A DNA stretch of 64,000 nt from Sulfuricurvum kujiense DSM 16994 (GTDB lineage: Bacteria > Campylobacterota > Campylobacteria > Campylobacterales > Sulfurimonadaceae), in assembly GCF_000183725.1 (NCBI RefSeq), contig NC_014762.1, positions 2,418,001-2,482,000 on the forward strand, given 5' to 3'. Each line of letters opens with the position of its first letter. Positions within the stretch are counted from its first letter, which is position 1. The notes below the pieces were generated by a model. The model saw only the letters and a program-made list of their open reading frames with translations. It had not been told where the DNA came from and ran no database searches. Shown one piece after another: positions 1 to 8,918 of this stretch. The position numbers were made by a program, and so were the translations under genes.

Positions 1-1
1 G

Positions 2-316
2 GAACAAAACCATACGGTCAAACAGCTGCTCGAAGATCTGAGCCGATATTGGCACTTCGATACTGCCATGGACGCGTTTACCGTAACCGACCATATCCCT
101 TTTCACGAAGCAGGCCTTTTAAAACTCAACTGCGACAAGGCCCTTTTTTCTCTGAAATGGCACTCGACGCTCCGTTATGAGCAAACCATCCGCTTCACAA
201 GCGAATGGTATTACGATTTTTATCGCACCAAAGGCGATATGTATCTCAAAACCCTTCAACAAATCGAAGAGTACGAACACTTGGCAACAAAGGATTCACT
301 GCAATGGACGGAGTGA
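2..316 (+). CDS. rfbG: CDP-glucose 4,6-dehydratase, C-terminal part (5' end outside window)
   Basis: The reading frame is open from the window edge and ends at TGA 314-316, giving about 104 C-terminal residues. The motif WYYDFYRTKGDMYLKT and the helix after it are typical of the end of CDP-glucose 4,6-dehydratases (RfbG/DdhB), which turn CDP-glucose into CDP-4-keto-6-deoxyglucose in the cytoplasm. The NAD-binding and catalytic parts lie outside, so the call rests on the tail alone. The stop overlaps the next start by 13 bp, and the next two genes fit later steps of a CDP-deoxyhexose pathway. Another extended-SDR sugar dehydratase is the main alternative. Confidence 0.7.
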   Translation, partial: EQNHTVKQLLEDLSRYWHFDTAMDAFTVTDHIPFHEAGLLKLNCDKALFSLKWHSTLRYEQTIRFTSEWYYDFYRTKGDMYLKTLQQIEEYEHLATKDSLQWTE

Positions 317-726
317 TCCTCACCCCCCTCAAACGTATCCCTCATCCCAAAGGGGATGTGTATCATGCACTCAAACAAAGCGATAACGGTTTTCATGCTT
401 TCGGCGAAGCTTATTTTTCAACCGTCCGTCAAAACTGCATCAAAGGGTGGAAAAAACATACGAAAATGACCCTTAACCTGATCGTCCCGGTCGGATCTAT
501 CGAATTCGTCCTTTTTGACGACAGAGCAGATTCTTCCACAAAAGGGAAATTTTTTGCCACCGTTTTGGGTCCAAGCGCCTACCAGCGCCTGAGCGTTCCT
601 CCGAATGTGTGGATGGCGTTCCTGGGATTGGAAGAATTTAACCTGCTTTTGAATGTTGCCGATTTGGAACATGATCCGGCCGAAGCCCTTACTCTTGAGC
701 TGGATGCGATAGCCTATGAATGGTAA
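304..726 (+). CDS. RmlC-like sugar epimerase (WxcM/dTDP-4-dehydrorhamnose 3,5-epimerase-like)
   Basis: This is a 140-residue single-domain cupin-type protein. The ATG at 304 is chosen because it overlaps the upstream stop by 13 bp and gives the family's normal length; longer in-frame starts lie inside the upstream gene. The regions FGEAYFSTVRQNCIKGWKKH and LSVPPNVWMAFLG match the beta-sandwich core of RmlC-like epimerases, which invert C3 and/or C5 of 4-keto-6-deoxy sugars. It sits between a CDP-glucose dehydratase and an SDR reductase, so a nucleotide-linked 4-keto-6-deoxyhexose is the likely substrate. Which carbon is inverted cannot be read from sequence. Confidence 0.65.
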   Translation: MDGVILTPLKRIPHPKGDVYHALKQSDNGFHAFGEAYFSTVRQNCIKGWKKHTKMTLNLIVPVGSIEFVLFDDRADSSTKGKFFATVLGPSAYQRLSVPPNVWMAFLGLEEFNLLLNVADLEHDPAEALTLELDAIAYEW

Positions 727-1636
727 ACCCTCCATCCTGATTACCGGCGCCACCGGAACGATCGGTCAGGCCATAACCGAACAGCTCATTCTTTTGGGCT
801 ACACGGTGACCGTGGTTGTCCGAAATCTTAAAACGTCCAAAGCGCTCTTTGACGATGCCGTGAACCATGTGGTATTTGACGGAGAAGCCTTTTCTCCCGG
901 CCTCGATACTCTGCGCACCGATATCGTCATCCATTTGGCATCCTACTCCACCAGCCAAGACGAGAAAAAAGAGATTATCCGGCTGATCGATTCCAATATC
1001 GTATTTGTCTCTTTGCTCCTGAAAGAACTGGAACATTCCCATCTCAAACTCTTCGTCAATGCGGGGTCATTTTCCGAATTTCATCGCAACGACGGAGTTC
1101 TCGAACCCACCTACTTTTATTCTGCAACCAAGAGCGCGTCATGTTCTATCATCGACTATTTCAGCAAACTGCACGGCTTTATATTTGTAAATGCCGTTTT
1201 ATACTCCGTCTACGGCCGAGAGGCAAAACAGAAAAAAATCGTCGACTATATGATCGATGCGACCCGATCCGATCAGCCCGTACCGATGAGCGAAGGGCAT
1301 CAGGTTTTGGATTTCATCCATATTGACGATGTCGTCGGTTTTTATCTTTTGCTGATTCAAAACTACAACTCTCTTTCGACACCCTATCATATGTACCATA
1401 TCGGGACCGGCAAAGGGACGAGCATCCACGAACTTGCCGATATCGTCTCCCGCATCGGCGGCGTGCAACCAAATGTGCTGTGGAATGGGCGTCAGGCACG
1501 TTCAAGAGATACGCTCAAAGCCATCGCCGATACCGGCGGAGTGGAAAAAGAGCTGGGGTGGAAACCTTCCGTTCCGTTGATATCGGGTCTTCAAAAATAC
1601 ATGCGTGTTTACGGAAGAGACAATGCAAAATCGTAA
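716..1636 (+). CDS. NAD-dependent epimerase/dehydratase family protein (extended SDR)
   Basis: The 306-residue protein begins with the Rossmann motif GATGTIG and has the catalytic YxxxK as YSATK, so it should be an active extended-SDR enzyme on a nucleotide sugar. It overlaps the upstream epimerase by 11 bp. After a CDP-glucose 4,6-dehydratase and an epimerase, the expected step is reduction of the 4-keto group to a CDP-6-deoxyhexose; that role is inferred from order only. The loop GTGKGTSIHELADIV near residue 230 is typical of the substrate-side domain. A 2- or 4-epimerase role is possible. Confidence 0.65.
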   Translation: MNGKPSILITGATGTIGQAITEQLILLGYTVTVVVRNLKTSKALFDDAVNHVVFDGEAFSPGLDTLRTDIVIHLASYSTSQDEKKEIIRLIDSNIVFVSLLLKELEHSHLKLFVNAGSFSEFHRNDGVLEPTYFYSATKSASCSIIDYFSKLHGFIFVNAVLYSVYGREAKQKKIVDYMIDATRSDQPVPMSEGHQVLDFIHIDDVVGFYLLLIQNYNSLSTPYHMYHIGTGKGTSIHELADIVSRIGGVQPNVLWNGRQARSRDTLKAIADTGGVEKELGWKPSVPLISGLQKYMRVYGRDNAKS

Positions 1637-2444
1637 TGTTAAAGTTTCGGTCATAACACCCGTCTATAACGGCGAAAAGTTTTTAGAAGAGACGATTCGT
1701 TCCGTTTTAAACCAAACCTTTACCGACTTTGAATACCTCCTCGTCAATCACGCTTCTACCGATGCATCGGGGCAAATCCTCCAAAAATTTCAAGCCTTAG
1801 ACGATCGAATCACAATCATCGAGCTATCGGTCAATAAAGGAGGCCCCGCATATCCGAGAAACGAAGGGATAAAAGCGGCCCGAGGGGAATATATCGCCTT
1901 TGTGGATGCGGACGATGTATGGAAACCGCACAAACTCCAAACCCAACTCGATTTTTTAGATCAACACCCCCAAACCGATATGGTCTACTCATCCGCTGAT
2001 ATTATGGACGAATCCGGCAATGTTTTTCCCACACGGAAGCAACGTTTTCTCTCCGGTCTTTCCTACTTTCTCTCACCGAAAAATGCTATTTTTTACGGTA
2101 ATTTCGTCAATATTAATACCGTCCTGATACGTCGTTCAACCCTCGATACCCTCTTTCCCGAAGAGAAGAATCTAGTCGCCGTCGAAGATTGGATGTTTCA
2201 CATCATCAATTTTCAAGTAGGAATGGCTGCAGCCAAGATCTCCGTTCCTCTCATCTATTACCGAATTCATTCTACGGCCATGTCCAACCGTACCTCCGAT
2301 ACCAGCTATCGGAAAATCTATTACATGCTTGCCCTCCTCTTTTTGGAATCTCGTATCCCGTTTATCCATTTTTTCTTGGCAAATATTCTAAATAGCGTTA
2401 AACTGTTACGGAGAAAACTATCGATCGCTTGGAGTTCTCATTGA
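1623..2444 (+). CDS. family 2 glycosyltransferase
   Basis: This is a 273-residue GT-A fold transferase. The N-terminus VSVITPVYNGEKFLEETI is the classic GT2 nucleotide-binding start, and FVDADDVWKP supplies the DxD-type metal/nucleotide motif. The ATG at 1623 is preferred over a GTG at 1605 because GGAAGAG lies just before it; it overlaps the upstream stop by 14 bp. It probably adds one sugar to a lipid-linked glycan at the inner face of the membrane. Donor and acceptor cannot be told from sequence. Confidence 0.75.
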   Translation: MQNRNVKVSVITPVYNGEKFLEETIRSVLNQTFTDFEYLLVNHASTDASGQILQKFQALDDRITIIELSVNKGGPAYPRNEGIKAARGEYIAFVDADDVWKPHKLQTQLDFLDQHPQTDMVYSSADIMDESGNVFPTRKQRFLSGLSYFLSPKNAIFYGNFVNINTVLIRRSTLDTLFPEEKNLVAVEDWMFHIINFQVGMAAAKISVPLIYYRIHSTAMSNRTSDTSYRKIYYMLALLFLESRIPFIHFFLANILNSVKLLRRKLSIAWSSH

Positions 2445-3259
2445 CCACCCTTATCATCGGCCAAAACAGCAACCTTTCCGGCGCACTCCTCACCTCCCGG
2501 GTTGCTACCCACGCCCTTTCATCCCGTGAGCTCACCAACAACATTGCTCTCCTTGATGCGTATACGACCCAGCCCCTCAATCTGATTTTTAACAATTTCC
2601 AAACGGCGGTGTCGCTCAACGACGGCGCACACCTTTCCGAATACATCGAAAATTCGATCCACATTACCGCCAAAATCCTCGATTATTTGCGCGGCACCCC
2701 GATCCGAAAAATCATCTACACCAGCAGCAGCTCGGTCTATGGGAACAATGTTCTGTGCAGCGAACGTGACGAACTCAAACCCATCAGCCTTCACGCGGCG
2801 CTTAAAGTAAGCAATGAAAAGCTGATTGAAAAATACGCTCAAGATCGGGGAATCGATTATACAATCGCCCGTATTTTCAACATGTACGGCGGGAACGATA
2901 CATTTTCCATCGTGGGCAAAATCATCACGTCGCACCTTCATAACCAAGAATTGACGATTATCAATAACGGAAACGCCATACGCGACTTCGTCCACATCGA
3001 TACCGTCGTCGAAGTGTATCAAAGGCTTCTTGATGCCAAAAATCTCCCGATCATCAATATCGGAAGTGCCAGAGGCACTTCCGTTCGCAATCTCCTCGAT
3101 TTTTTAAAAAATCACGGGTTCCATTTGCAGACCCGAAACCTCACCCGCGATGAGCTGAAAATTTCGACCGCCGACAATACGATTATGGCCGATCTGCTCG
3201 GCAAGACGGAATATTCGGATGTCGAGTCCTACCTCCTCTCTCGGCTGTCATGCTCATGA
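2441..3259 (+). CDS. NAD-dependent epimerase/dehydratase-like protein with altered YxxxK motif
   Basis: This 272-residue extended-SDR-like protein probably starts at TTG 2441, which follows GGAG by six bases and overlaps the upstream stop as TTGA. It keeps the serine motif YTSSSSVYG and the late RDFVHIDTVVEVY stretch common to sugar epimerases. At the catalytic position the usual Tyr is His: the motif reads HAALK where YxxxK is expected. The N-terminal Gly-rich loop is also loose (GQNSNLSG). It may work on a different principle, be inactive, or act as a partner of another sugar enzyme. It lies inside the glycan operon, directly before a GT4 gene. Confidence 0.6.
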   Translation: MTTLIIGQNSNLSGALLTSRVATHALSSRELTNNIALLDAYTTQPLNLIFNNFQTAVSLNDGAHLSEYIENSIHITAKILDYLRGTPIRKIIYTSSSSVYGNNVLCSERDELKPISLHAALKVSNEKLIEKYAQDRGIDYTIARIFNMYGGNDTFSIVGKIITSHLHNQELTIINNGNAIRDFVHIDTVVEVYQRLLDAKNLPIINIGSARGTSVRNLLDFLKNHGFHLQTRNLTRDELKISTADNTIMADLLGKTEYSDVESYLLSRLSCS

Positions 3260-4428
3260 GCAAAAAGAAAATATCGATCGTTCTCACCGTTCCCCTCTCG
3301 ATTGAAACCTGGTTCAAAGGTCAGCCCCGCTATCTGAGCGATTTTTACGATATTGAACTGATCACATCGTACAGCGAGAGTATCGAAAAGATCAAAGCCT
3401 ATGAAAACGTCTCAATCACCATCGTCGATTTCACCCGTCAGATCAACCCTCTCAAAGACCTTGCCGTCCTTTTTTCCCTATGGCGCCATTTCCGGCTTCG
3501 AAAACCCGATATGGTTTACACGATTACCCCCAAAGCGGGGTTGCTCGGAATGATGGCCGCGTGGTTGGCGAGAGTCCCGCTGCGTGTTCACCTCATCGTC
3601 GGTCTCGCGTATATGGGTTCAAGCAATAAGCGTCGCATGCTGCTCAAAGCCATAGAAAAAATCACCTATTTCTTTGCTACAAACCTCTACTCCAACAGCC
3701 TCAACCTAATAGAAATAATCCGTAAAGAGCTCACCTCCAAAAAAGTCAATGTAATCGGCTACGGCTCGGTTAACGGGGTCGATACCGCCCATTTCAATGA
3801 TACGTTCACTTCCGAAGAAAAGTTTTCTTTGCGTCATAATTTGAGAATCGACAGAGACGACTTTCTCCTCCTCTTTACCGGACGGATCGTCGCCGACAAA
3901 GGGATCAACGAACTCATAGCCGCATTTGAGCATCTTGCCCTAATCCATCCGAAAATCAGACTGCTCCTTGTAGGCGATTACGAACATGAACTCGATCCTA
4001 TTCATCCCGATACGTTCGAGCTGATCACCGTTCATTCCCGTATCAGCGTTATCCCTTTCCAAAGCGATATACGCCCCTACTTCTGCATAGCGGACGTATT
4101 GGTCCTCCCTTCCTATCGCGAGGGGCTTCCCAATGTCTTAATCGAAGCGGGAAGCTGCGGACTTCCCCTCATTGCCACCGATATCAACGGCTGCAACGAG
4201 GTGATCATAGAAGGGGACAACGGCCTTCTCGTCGAACCCAAAAGTATTTCTCATCTTATCGACGGTATCGAAAAGCTTGTAGACTCTCCGGACCTTTATG
4301 CCGCACTCAAAAAAAACGCCAGAAAAAGTATCCTGAAGCGGTACGATCAGAACGTTTTTTGGGAAGCGCTCCATGGTGAGTTTGAGCACCTTTTCAACTC
4401 CAAAAGCGACACTGTCCGCCATGTATAA
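3256..4428 (+). CDS. family 4 glycosyltransferase (PglA/WcaL-like)
   Basis: The protein has about 390 residues and a GT-B fold. [18 protein letters not shown] near residue 95 and the C-terminal donor site [19 protein letters not shown] (the E-x7-E motif of GT4) are clear. The ATG at 3256 overlaps the upstream TGA as ATGA; an ATG two codons upstream at 3250 is also possible. It directly precedes pglC. In Campylobacter the neighbouring GT4 enzyme PglA adds the second sugar to undecaprenyl-PP-diNAcBac, so a similar job here is a fair inference, though the sugar may differ. Confidence 0.75.
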   Translation: MSKKKISIVLTVPLSIETWFKGQPRYLSDFYDIELITSYSESIEKIKAYENVSITIVDFTRQINPLKDLAVLFSLWRHFRLRKPDMVYTITPKAGLLGMMAAWLARVPLRVHLIVGLAYMGSSNKRRMLLKAIEKITYFFATNLYSNSLNLIEIIRKELTSKKVNVIGYGSVNGVDTAHFNDTFTSEEKFSLRHNLRIDRDDFLLLFTGRIVADKGINELIAAFEHLALIHPKIRLLLVGDYEHELDPIHPDTFELITVHSRISVIPFQSDIRPYFCIADVLVLPSYREGLPNVLIEAGSCGLPLIATDINGCNEVIIEGDNGLLVEPKSISHLIDGIEKLVDSPDLYAALKKNARKSILKRYDQNVFWEALHGEFEHLFNSKSDTVRHV

Positions 4429-5026
4429 ACAAATTCTCAAACCCCTATCGGACAGAGTGGGCGCATTGTTCCTCCTAATACTCGTTTCTCCGCTCATTTT
4501 GATCGTTGCGGCGACGGTCTATCTAAAACTGGGACGCCCCCTCTTTTTCACCCAAAAACGACCCGGATACAAAGGAAAGATCTTTACGATCTACAAATTC
4601 CGCACCATGTCGGACGAACGGGATGAAAACGGTGAACTGCTCAGCGATGAACAGCGACTCAAAGGGGTCGGCAAAATCATCCGCTCACTTAGCATTGATG
4701 AGCTCCCTCAGCTTTTTAACGTCCTCAAAGGGGAGATGAGCTTTATCGGCCCCCGTCCGTTGCTTGTCGAATATCTTCCGCTGTATAATGCCGAACAACA
4801 AAAGCGCCACGACGTCCTCCCAGGTATCACAGGATGGGCTCAGGTCAACGGACGCAACGCGATCGGATGGGAAGATAAATTCCGTTTTGATACCGAATAC
4901 GTCCGAAATATCTCGTTTTGGATGGATTTTAAAATCCTTTTTCTCACCGTTAAAAAAGTGCTCATCAAAGAGGGAATCTCTCAAGAGGGTGCCGCAACGA
5001 TGGAAAAATTTAAAGGAAATGGATGA
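4421..5026 (+). CDS. pglC: undecaprenyl phosphate N,N'-diacetylbacillosamine 1-phosphate transferase
   Basis: This 201-residue monotopic phosphoglycosyl transferase starts at ATG 4421, overlapping the previous stop by 8 bp. An N-terminal re-entrant membrane helix (about residues 12-36) is followed by [20 protein letters not shown]. The catalytic pair Asp93-Glu94 in SIDELPQL falls at the same numbers as in Campylobacter jejuni Pgl[17 protein letters not shown] and [14 protein letters not shown] complete the family. It transfers phospho-diNAcBac from the UDP sugar to undecaprenyl phosphate on the cytoplasmic membrane face. The next three genes make or use this same sugar. Confidence 0.92.
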   Translation: MYKQILKPLSDRVGALFLLILVSPLILIVAATVYLKLGRPLFFTQKRPGYKGKIFTIYKFRTMSDERDENGELLSDEQRLKGVGKIIRSLSIDELPQLFNVLKGEMSFIGPRPLLVEYLPLYNAEQQKRHDVLPGITGWAQVNGRNAIGWEDKFRFDTEYVRNISFWMDFKILFLTVKKVLIKEGISQEGAATMEKFKGNG

Positions 5027-5616
5027 AGAGTATCTACATTTACGGTGCCAGCGGTCACGGACTCGTCGTTGCCGATATTGCCAAAGCTAACGGCTATGAC
5101 GATATCCGCTTTATCGATGACGGAGAAAACGTGCATCCGACCTTTGAAGAGATCAAAAATGACACGCACATTCCCATTGCATTCGGGGTGGGAAACAATC
5201 ACGTTCGGGCTCGTCTTTTTGAAAAAATCGTTCAAAACGGATTAAGCGTCATTACGTTGATCCATCCCAGCGCCGTTGTTTCCGACTCAGTCTCGATCGG
5301 CAGGGGGAGCGTTGTCATGCCGAACGTGACCGTCAACGCCAATGCATCTATCGGTGAGGGAGTTATCCTTAACAGCGGGTCGGTCATCGAACATGAATGT
5401 AGCATTGAAAATTTCGTCCATATTTCTCCCCATGCGGCACTGGCCGGAAACGTCAAGATAGGAGCGTTCACCCATATCGGGATCGGCTCCACTATCATTC
5501 AAAACATCGCCATAGGCGCCCATTCTATTATCGGTGCCGGTTCGGTGGTGCTACACCATATCTCCGATCATGCCAAAGCGTACGGAGTCCCCTGCAAAGA
5601 GATCAAGGAGTCTTAA
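5023..5616 (+). CDS. pglD: UDP-4-amino-sugar N-acetyltransferase
   Basis: This 197-residue protein overlaps pglC as ATGA. An N-terminal Rossmann-like part ([11 protein letters not shown]) binds the UDP sugar. A left-handed beta-helix with repeated hexapeptides follows from about residue 80 to the end. His124-Glu125 in IEHECS match the catalytic His/Glu of C. jejuni PglD. It acetylates the 4-amino group made by PglE, using acetyl-CoA, to complete UDP-N,N'-diacetylbacillosamine. Length and motif positions agree closely with the family. Confidence 0.92.
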   Translation: MKSIYIYGASGHGLVVADIAKANGYDDIRFIDDGENVHPTFEEIKNDTHIPIAFGVGNNHVRARLFEKIVQNGLSVITLIHPSAVVSDSVSIGRGSVVMPNVTVNANASIGEGVILNSGSVIEHECSIENFVHISPHAALAGNVKIGAFTHIGIGSTIIQNIAIGAHSIIGAGSVVLHHISDHAKAYGVPCKEIKES

Positions 5617-6743
5617 TGAACCAACGTATTTTTCTCTCACCGCCTCATATGGGAGGTAACGAACTCACCTATATACACGAAGCATTCGAGAGCAACTATA
5701 TTGCCCCGCTAGGACACAATGTGGATGCTTTTGAAGCACAAATCAAAGCCTATACAGGGGCAAAATATGCTCTCGCCGTGACCAGCGGAACAGCGGCGAT
5801 TCATCTGGCATTACGGGTTTTAGGGATAAAAGAGGGCGATGAAGTGATGGCAAGCACCTTTACCTTTATCGGTTCCGTCGTCCCTATCCTGTACGAACGG
5901 TGCACCCCGTTTTTTATCGACTCCGATACGGCAAGCTGGAATCTCGATCCGAATCTGCTCGAAGAAGAGCTCTCCCAAAGAGCCTCACAAGGCAAAAAAC
6001 AGCCTAAAGCGCTTATTGTAACCCACCTTTACGGCCAATGCGCCGATATCAAACGTCTCTCGGCTATCTGCGAGCACTATGGGGTTTACCTCATAGAAGA
6101 TGCAGCTGAAAGCCTAGGGGCGGGCTTTGAGGGCAAACAGACGGGAACGTTTGGAAAAATGGGGATTTACAGTTTCAACGGAAACAAAATCATCACAACC
6201 AGCGGCGGCGGAATGCTCGTCAGCGACGACGAAACGCTCATCGCGCATGCCCGCCATCTCAGCACACAGGCCCGGGACAATGCTCCCCATTACGAACATA
6301 CCGAATACGGATACAACTATCGGATGTCCAATATTATTGCGGGTATCGGTCGAGGACAAATGGAAGTTTTGTCAGAGCGAATCGAACGCAGGCGGGAGAT
6401 ATTCGACCTCTATCACAAGGCCCTTTGCGAGATTGAGGGGATATCCTTCATGCCCGAGCTGGAGGGGAGTATCGGGAACCGATGGCTTACGACTCTGCTC
6501 TTGCCGCAGCATATCTCACCCGAATCGCTCCGTCTCACACTGGAAGCGGAAAATATCGAATCGCGCCCTCTGTGGAAACCGATGCACGCACAGCCTCTCT
6601 TTCAAGGGGCACAAGGGCGTTTAAACGGTCTCAGCGATACGCTGTTCAAACGGGGAATCTGTCTTCCGAGCGGCTCTTCTCTAACCGATAACGACGTTGA
6701 AAGAATCGTTTCTCTGGTAAAACAGGCAATCGAACGTAACTAA
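5616..6743 (+). CDS. pglE: UDP-N-acetylbacillosamine-forming aminotransferase
   Basis: A 375-residue DegT/DnrJ/EryC1-type PLP aminotransferase. It starts at ATG 5616 inside the TAATG junction with pglD, with AAGGAG at 5605-5610. TSGTAAIHLAL binds the cofactor phosphate, EDAAESLGA holds the pyridine ring, and Lys191 in FNGNKIITT is the Schiff-base lysine. It should convert the 4-keto sugar made by PglF into the 4-amino sugar with glutamate as donor. It is the last gene of the tightly overlapping run; a promoter-like sequence follows before pglB. Confidence 0.9.
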   Translation: MNQRIFLSPPHMGGNELTYIHEAFESNYIAPLGHNVDAFEAQIKAYTGAKYALAVTSGTAAIHLALRVLGIKEGDEVMASTFTFIGSVVPILYERCTPFFIDSDTASWNLDPNLLEEELSQRASQGKKQPKALIVTHLYGQCADIKRLSAICEHYGVYLIEDAAESLGAGFEGKQTGTFGKMGIYSFNGNKIITTSGGGMLVSDDETLIAHARHLSTQARDNAPHYEHTEYGYNYRMSNIIAGIGRGQMEVLSERIERRREIFDLYHKALCEIEGISFMPELEGSIGNRWLTTLLLPQHISPESLRLTLEAENIESRPLWKPMHAQPLFQGAQGRLNGLSDTLFKRGICLPSGSSLTDNDVERIVSLVKQAIERN

Positions 6744-6772
6744 TTGATAAAGCTACTTCATTTGGCTAAAAT
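6744..6772 (+). promoter_or_regulatory. sigma70-type promoter before pglB
   Basis: TTGATA at 6744-6749 and TAAAAT at 6767-6772 are separated by exactly 17 bp in the only gap of the pgl run. This would let pglB and pglF be transcribed separately from the upstream genes. GGAG at 6788-6791 serves the ATG at 6804. Confidence 0.6.
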
Positions 6773-6803
6773 ACCCTATATAAATACGGAGAAATAATAC
6801 GAA

Positions 6804-8915
6804 ATGTTAAAACTACACGAAGAGCGTAACTCTTTACGCACATTATTTATTTTTATCGCTATCGCCTACATTTTCTCTATTTCCGTCCGTTTTACCTTTG
6901 TTGAAACGCTTGGGACCGCTCCGCAATTTCGCTGGAACAATGAACTGATGATCAACAATAACGATGGATACTATTTTGCGGAAGGGGCTCGGGATATTCT
7001 TGCGGGCAGTCATGATAAAAACGACAATTCTCCGGTTGAGGGGGCACCCGCAAAACTTACGGCCGCGCTCTCCAAAATCATTCCCGTAAGCTTTGAAACC
7101 CTTATTTTGTACATGCCGGCATTTCTCGGATCACTTATCGTCATCCCCATAATTCTTATCGGCCGTGCTCTGAATCAAACGACGATGGGATTTTTAGCGG
7201 CGCTTCTCGCCTCTATCGCCAACAGCTACTATAACCGGACAATGGTCGGGTATTACGACACCGATATGCTCAATATCGTTTTCCCCGTACTGGAGATGTA
7301 CTCCCTCATTCTAGCACTCACCCATCAGCGCAACCGATATCTTATCCCTATCTCAATCTCAATCGCCCTCTATCAATGGTGGTACCCTCAAGCCTATGCG
7401 CTGGATACCGCTTTATTTGGAATGATTGTCGGGTATACACTTCTTTTTGACCGCAAAAATCTTTATCTGTACAAAATTTCCCTCTTTATCCTTATCGGAA
7501 TTTTAGCAATTGCGTTTATCGCTAAAATCGGCTTAGCCTTAATACTGTTCGCACTCTTTCACTTTCAGCGCGAACTTTCGCAAAAACTGTTTTGGGTTCT
7601 TTTCGCTGCGGTCGTCGCTCTGTATTTCTCGACCGGCGGCGTTGAGCCGATTCTCCACTTCATCCAAGGCTATTTCTTTAACGGCGAGGGGAAAAATACC
7701 GTTTCTACCCTAAACTTTTACAACGTTATGTCAACCGTGCGCGAAGCGGGGCAAATACCGTTTAATGTTTTTGCCGAACGGATCAGCGGACATACGATTA
7801 CGTTTGTTCTTGCAGTAGTGGGATACATTTTGGCGCTTATTGCCTATCGACCGCTTCTGATCACGTTGCCTCTTGTAGGGCTTGGGTTTATTGCTATGTC
7901 TGCCGGATTGCGCTTTACCATTTATGCAGTACCGCCTATGGCTATCGGTATTGCTTTTCTTATCCTCTACACAACCCAGTTTATTCAAAAACCTTTTCTG
8001 AAATATTTGAGTATCGCAACATTTATGTTCGCCGTTCTTTCCCCGAACTATGCCCATGTCAGAGCGTATATCACCCCGCCTGTACTCAGCAATCATGAAG
8101 TAGTCGCCCTAAACGAACTCAATAAAATGGCTTCGGGCAAAGATTATGTGGTAGGCTGGTGGGATTTCGGGTTTCCTATCCGATATTACGCTAATGTAAA
8201 AACGTGGGCCGACGGTGCGCAACACTCCGGCGGGCAAAACTACCCTATCTCTTTCGTATTGACGAGTTCTGATCCTTTATCCGTTGCCCATATGCTGCGT
8301 CTCAACACCGAATACATGGAAAAAAACTTTCGTGATCAAAACTCTTCTTTTTCCAGTGTTTTCGAATATATGATGAATGAAGAAGGGTTTAAAGATCCGA
8401 ACGACTTTTTAAACGCAATAGCTCTTCCTGAGTACAAAACACCTCCGAAAACGCGGGATGTATACCTGTATTTACCGCTGCGGATGATGGAAATTTTCCC
8501 AACGGTAGCTCTCTTTAGCAATCTTGATCTTAAAACAGGTAAAAGTGCACCCCAGCCTTTCTTTTATGCAAGCCAAAATATCCAAGATACCGGAAAGACG
8601 CTGGAATTAGGACAGGGAGTATCGATCGATAAAGCGACAAGCACCCTTAAAATAGGTTCACAAAATGTCCCTGTCAAAGTATTTTACCAAGTGGGATACG
8701 ATCAAAACCAAAGAATTAAAATCAATCGGCAAACCTTTGCGTCAGAAGGACTTAATGTCATATTTATGGCAAGTTACAATCAATTTTTAGTGTTGGATGA
8801 TTATTATTTCAACTCTACGTATATCCAAATGTTTGTATTGGAAAACTATGACAAAAACCTTTTTCAGCCCGTTATCCTTAGTCCTTTGACAAAAATTTAT
8901 AAGCTAAAGATATAA
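6804..8915 (+). CDS. pglB: bacterial oligosaccharyltransferase PglB (STT3 family)
   Basis: A 703-residue membrane protein, close to the 713 of C. jejuni PglB. About 13 hydrophobic helices span residues 15-430, followed by a soluble periplasmic domain. The signature WWDFG lies at residues 452-456 (WWDYG at 457 in C. jejuni). GYYDTDML carries the DxD-type metal ligands in the first periplasmic loop. STVREAGQ gives the Glu of the external loop that binds the acceptor sequon. It moves the lipid-linked glycan to Asn in D/E-x-N-x-S/T sites in the periplasm. It has its own likely promoter, and pglF follows after 3 bp. Confidence 0.93.
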   Translation: MLKLHEERNSLRTLFIFIAIAYIFSISVRFTFVETLGTAPQFRWNNELMINNNDGYYFAEGARDILAGSHDKNDNSPVEGAPAKLTAALSKIIPVSFETLILYMPAFLGSLIVIPIILIGRALNQTTMGFLAALLASIANSYYNRTMVGYYDTDMLNIVFPVLEMYSLILALTHQRNRYLIPISISIALYQWWYPQAYALDTALFGMIVGYTLLFDRKNLYLYKISLFILIGILAIAFIAKIGLALILFALFHFQRELSQKLFWVLFAAVVALYFSTGGVEPILHFIQGYFFNGEGKNTVSTLNFYNVMSTVREAGQIPFNVFAERISGHTITFVLAVVGYILALIAYRPLLITLPLVGLGFIAMSAGLRFTIYAVPPMAIGIAFLILYTTQFIQKPFLKYLSIATFMFAVLSPNYAHVRAYITPPVLSNHEVVALNELNKMASGKDYVVGWWDFGFPIRYYANVKTWADGAQHSGGQNYPISFVLTSSDPLSVAHMLRLNTEYMEKNFRDQNSSFSSVFEYMMNEEGFKDPNDFLNAIALPEYKTPPKTRDVYLYLPLRMMEIFPTVALFSNLDLKTGKSAPQPFFYASQNIQDTGKTLELGQGVSIDKATSTLKIGSQNVPVKVFYQVGYDQNQRIKINRQTFASEGLNVIFMASYNQFLVLDDYYFNSTYIQMFVLENYDKNLFQPVILSPLTKIYKLKI

Positions 8916-8918
8916 CTT

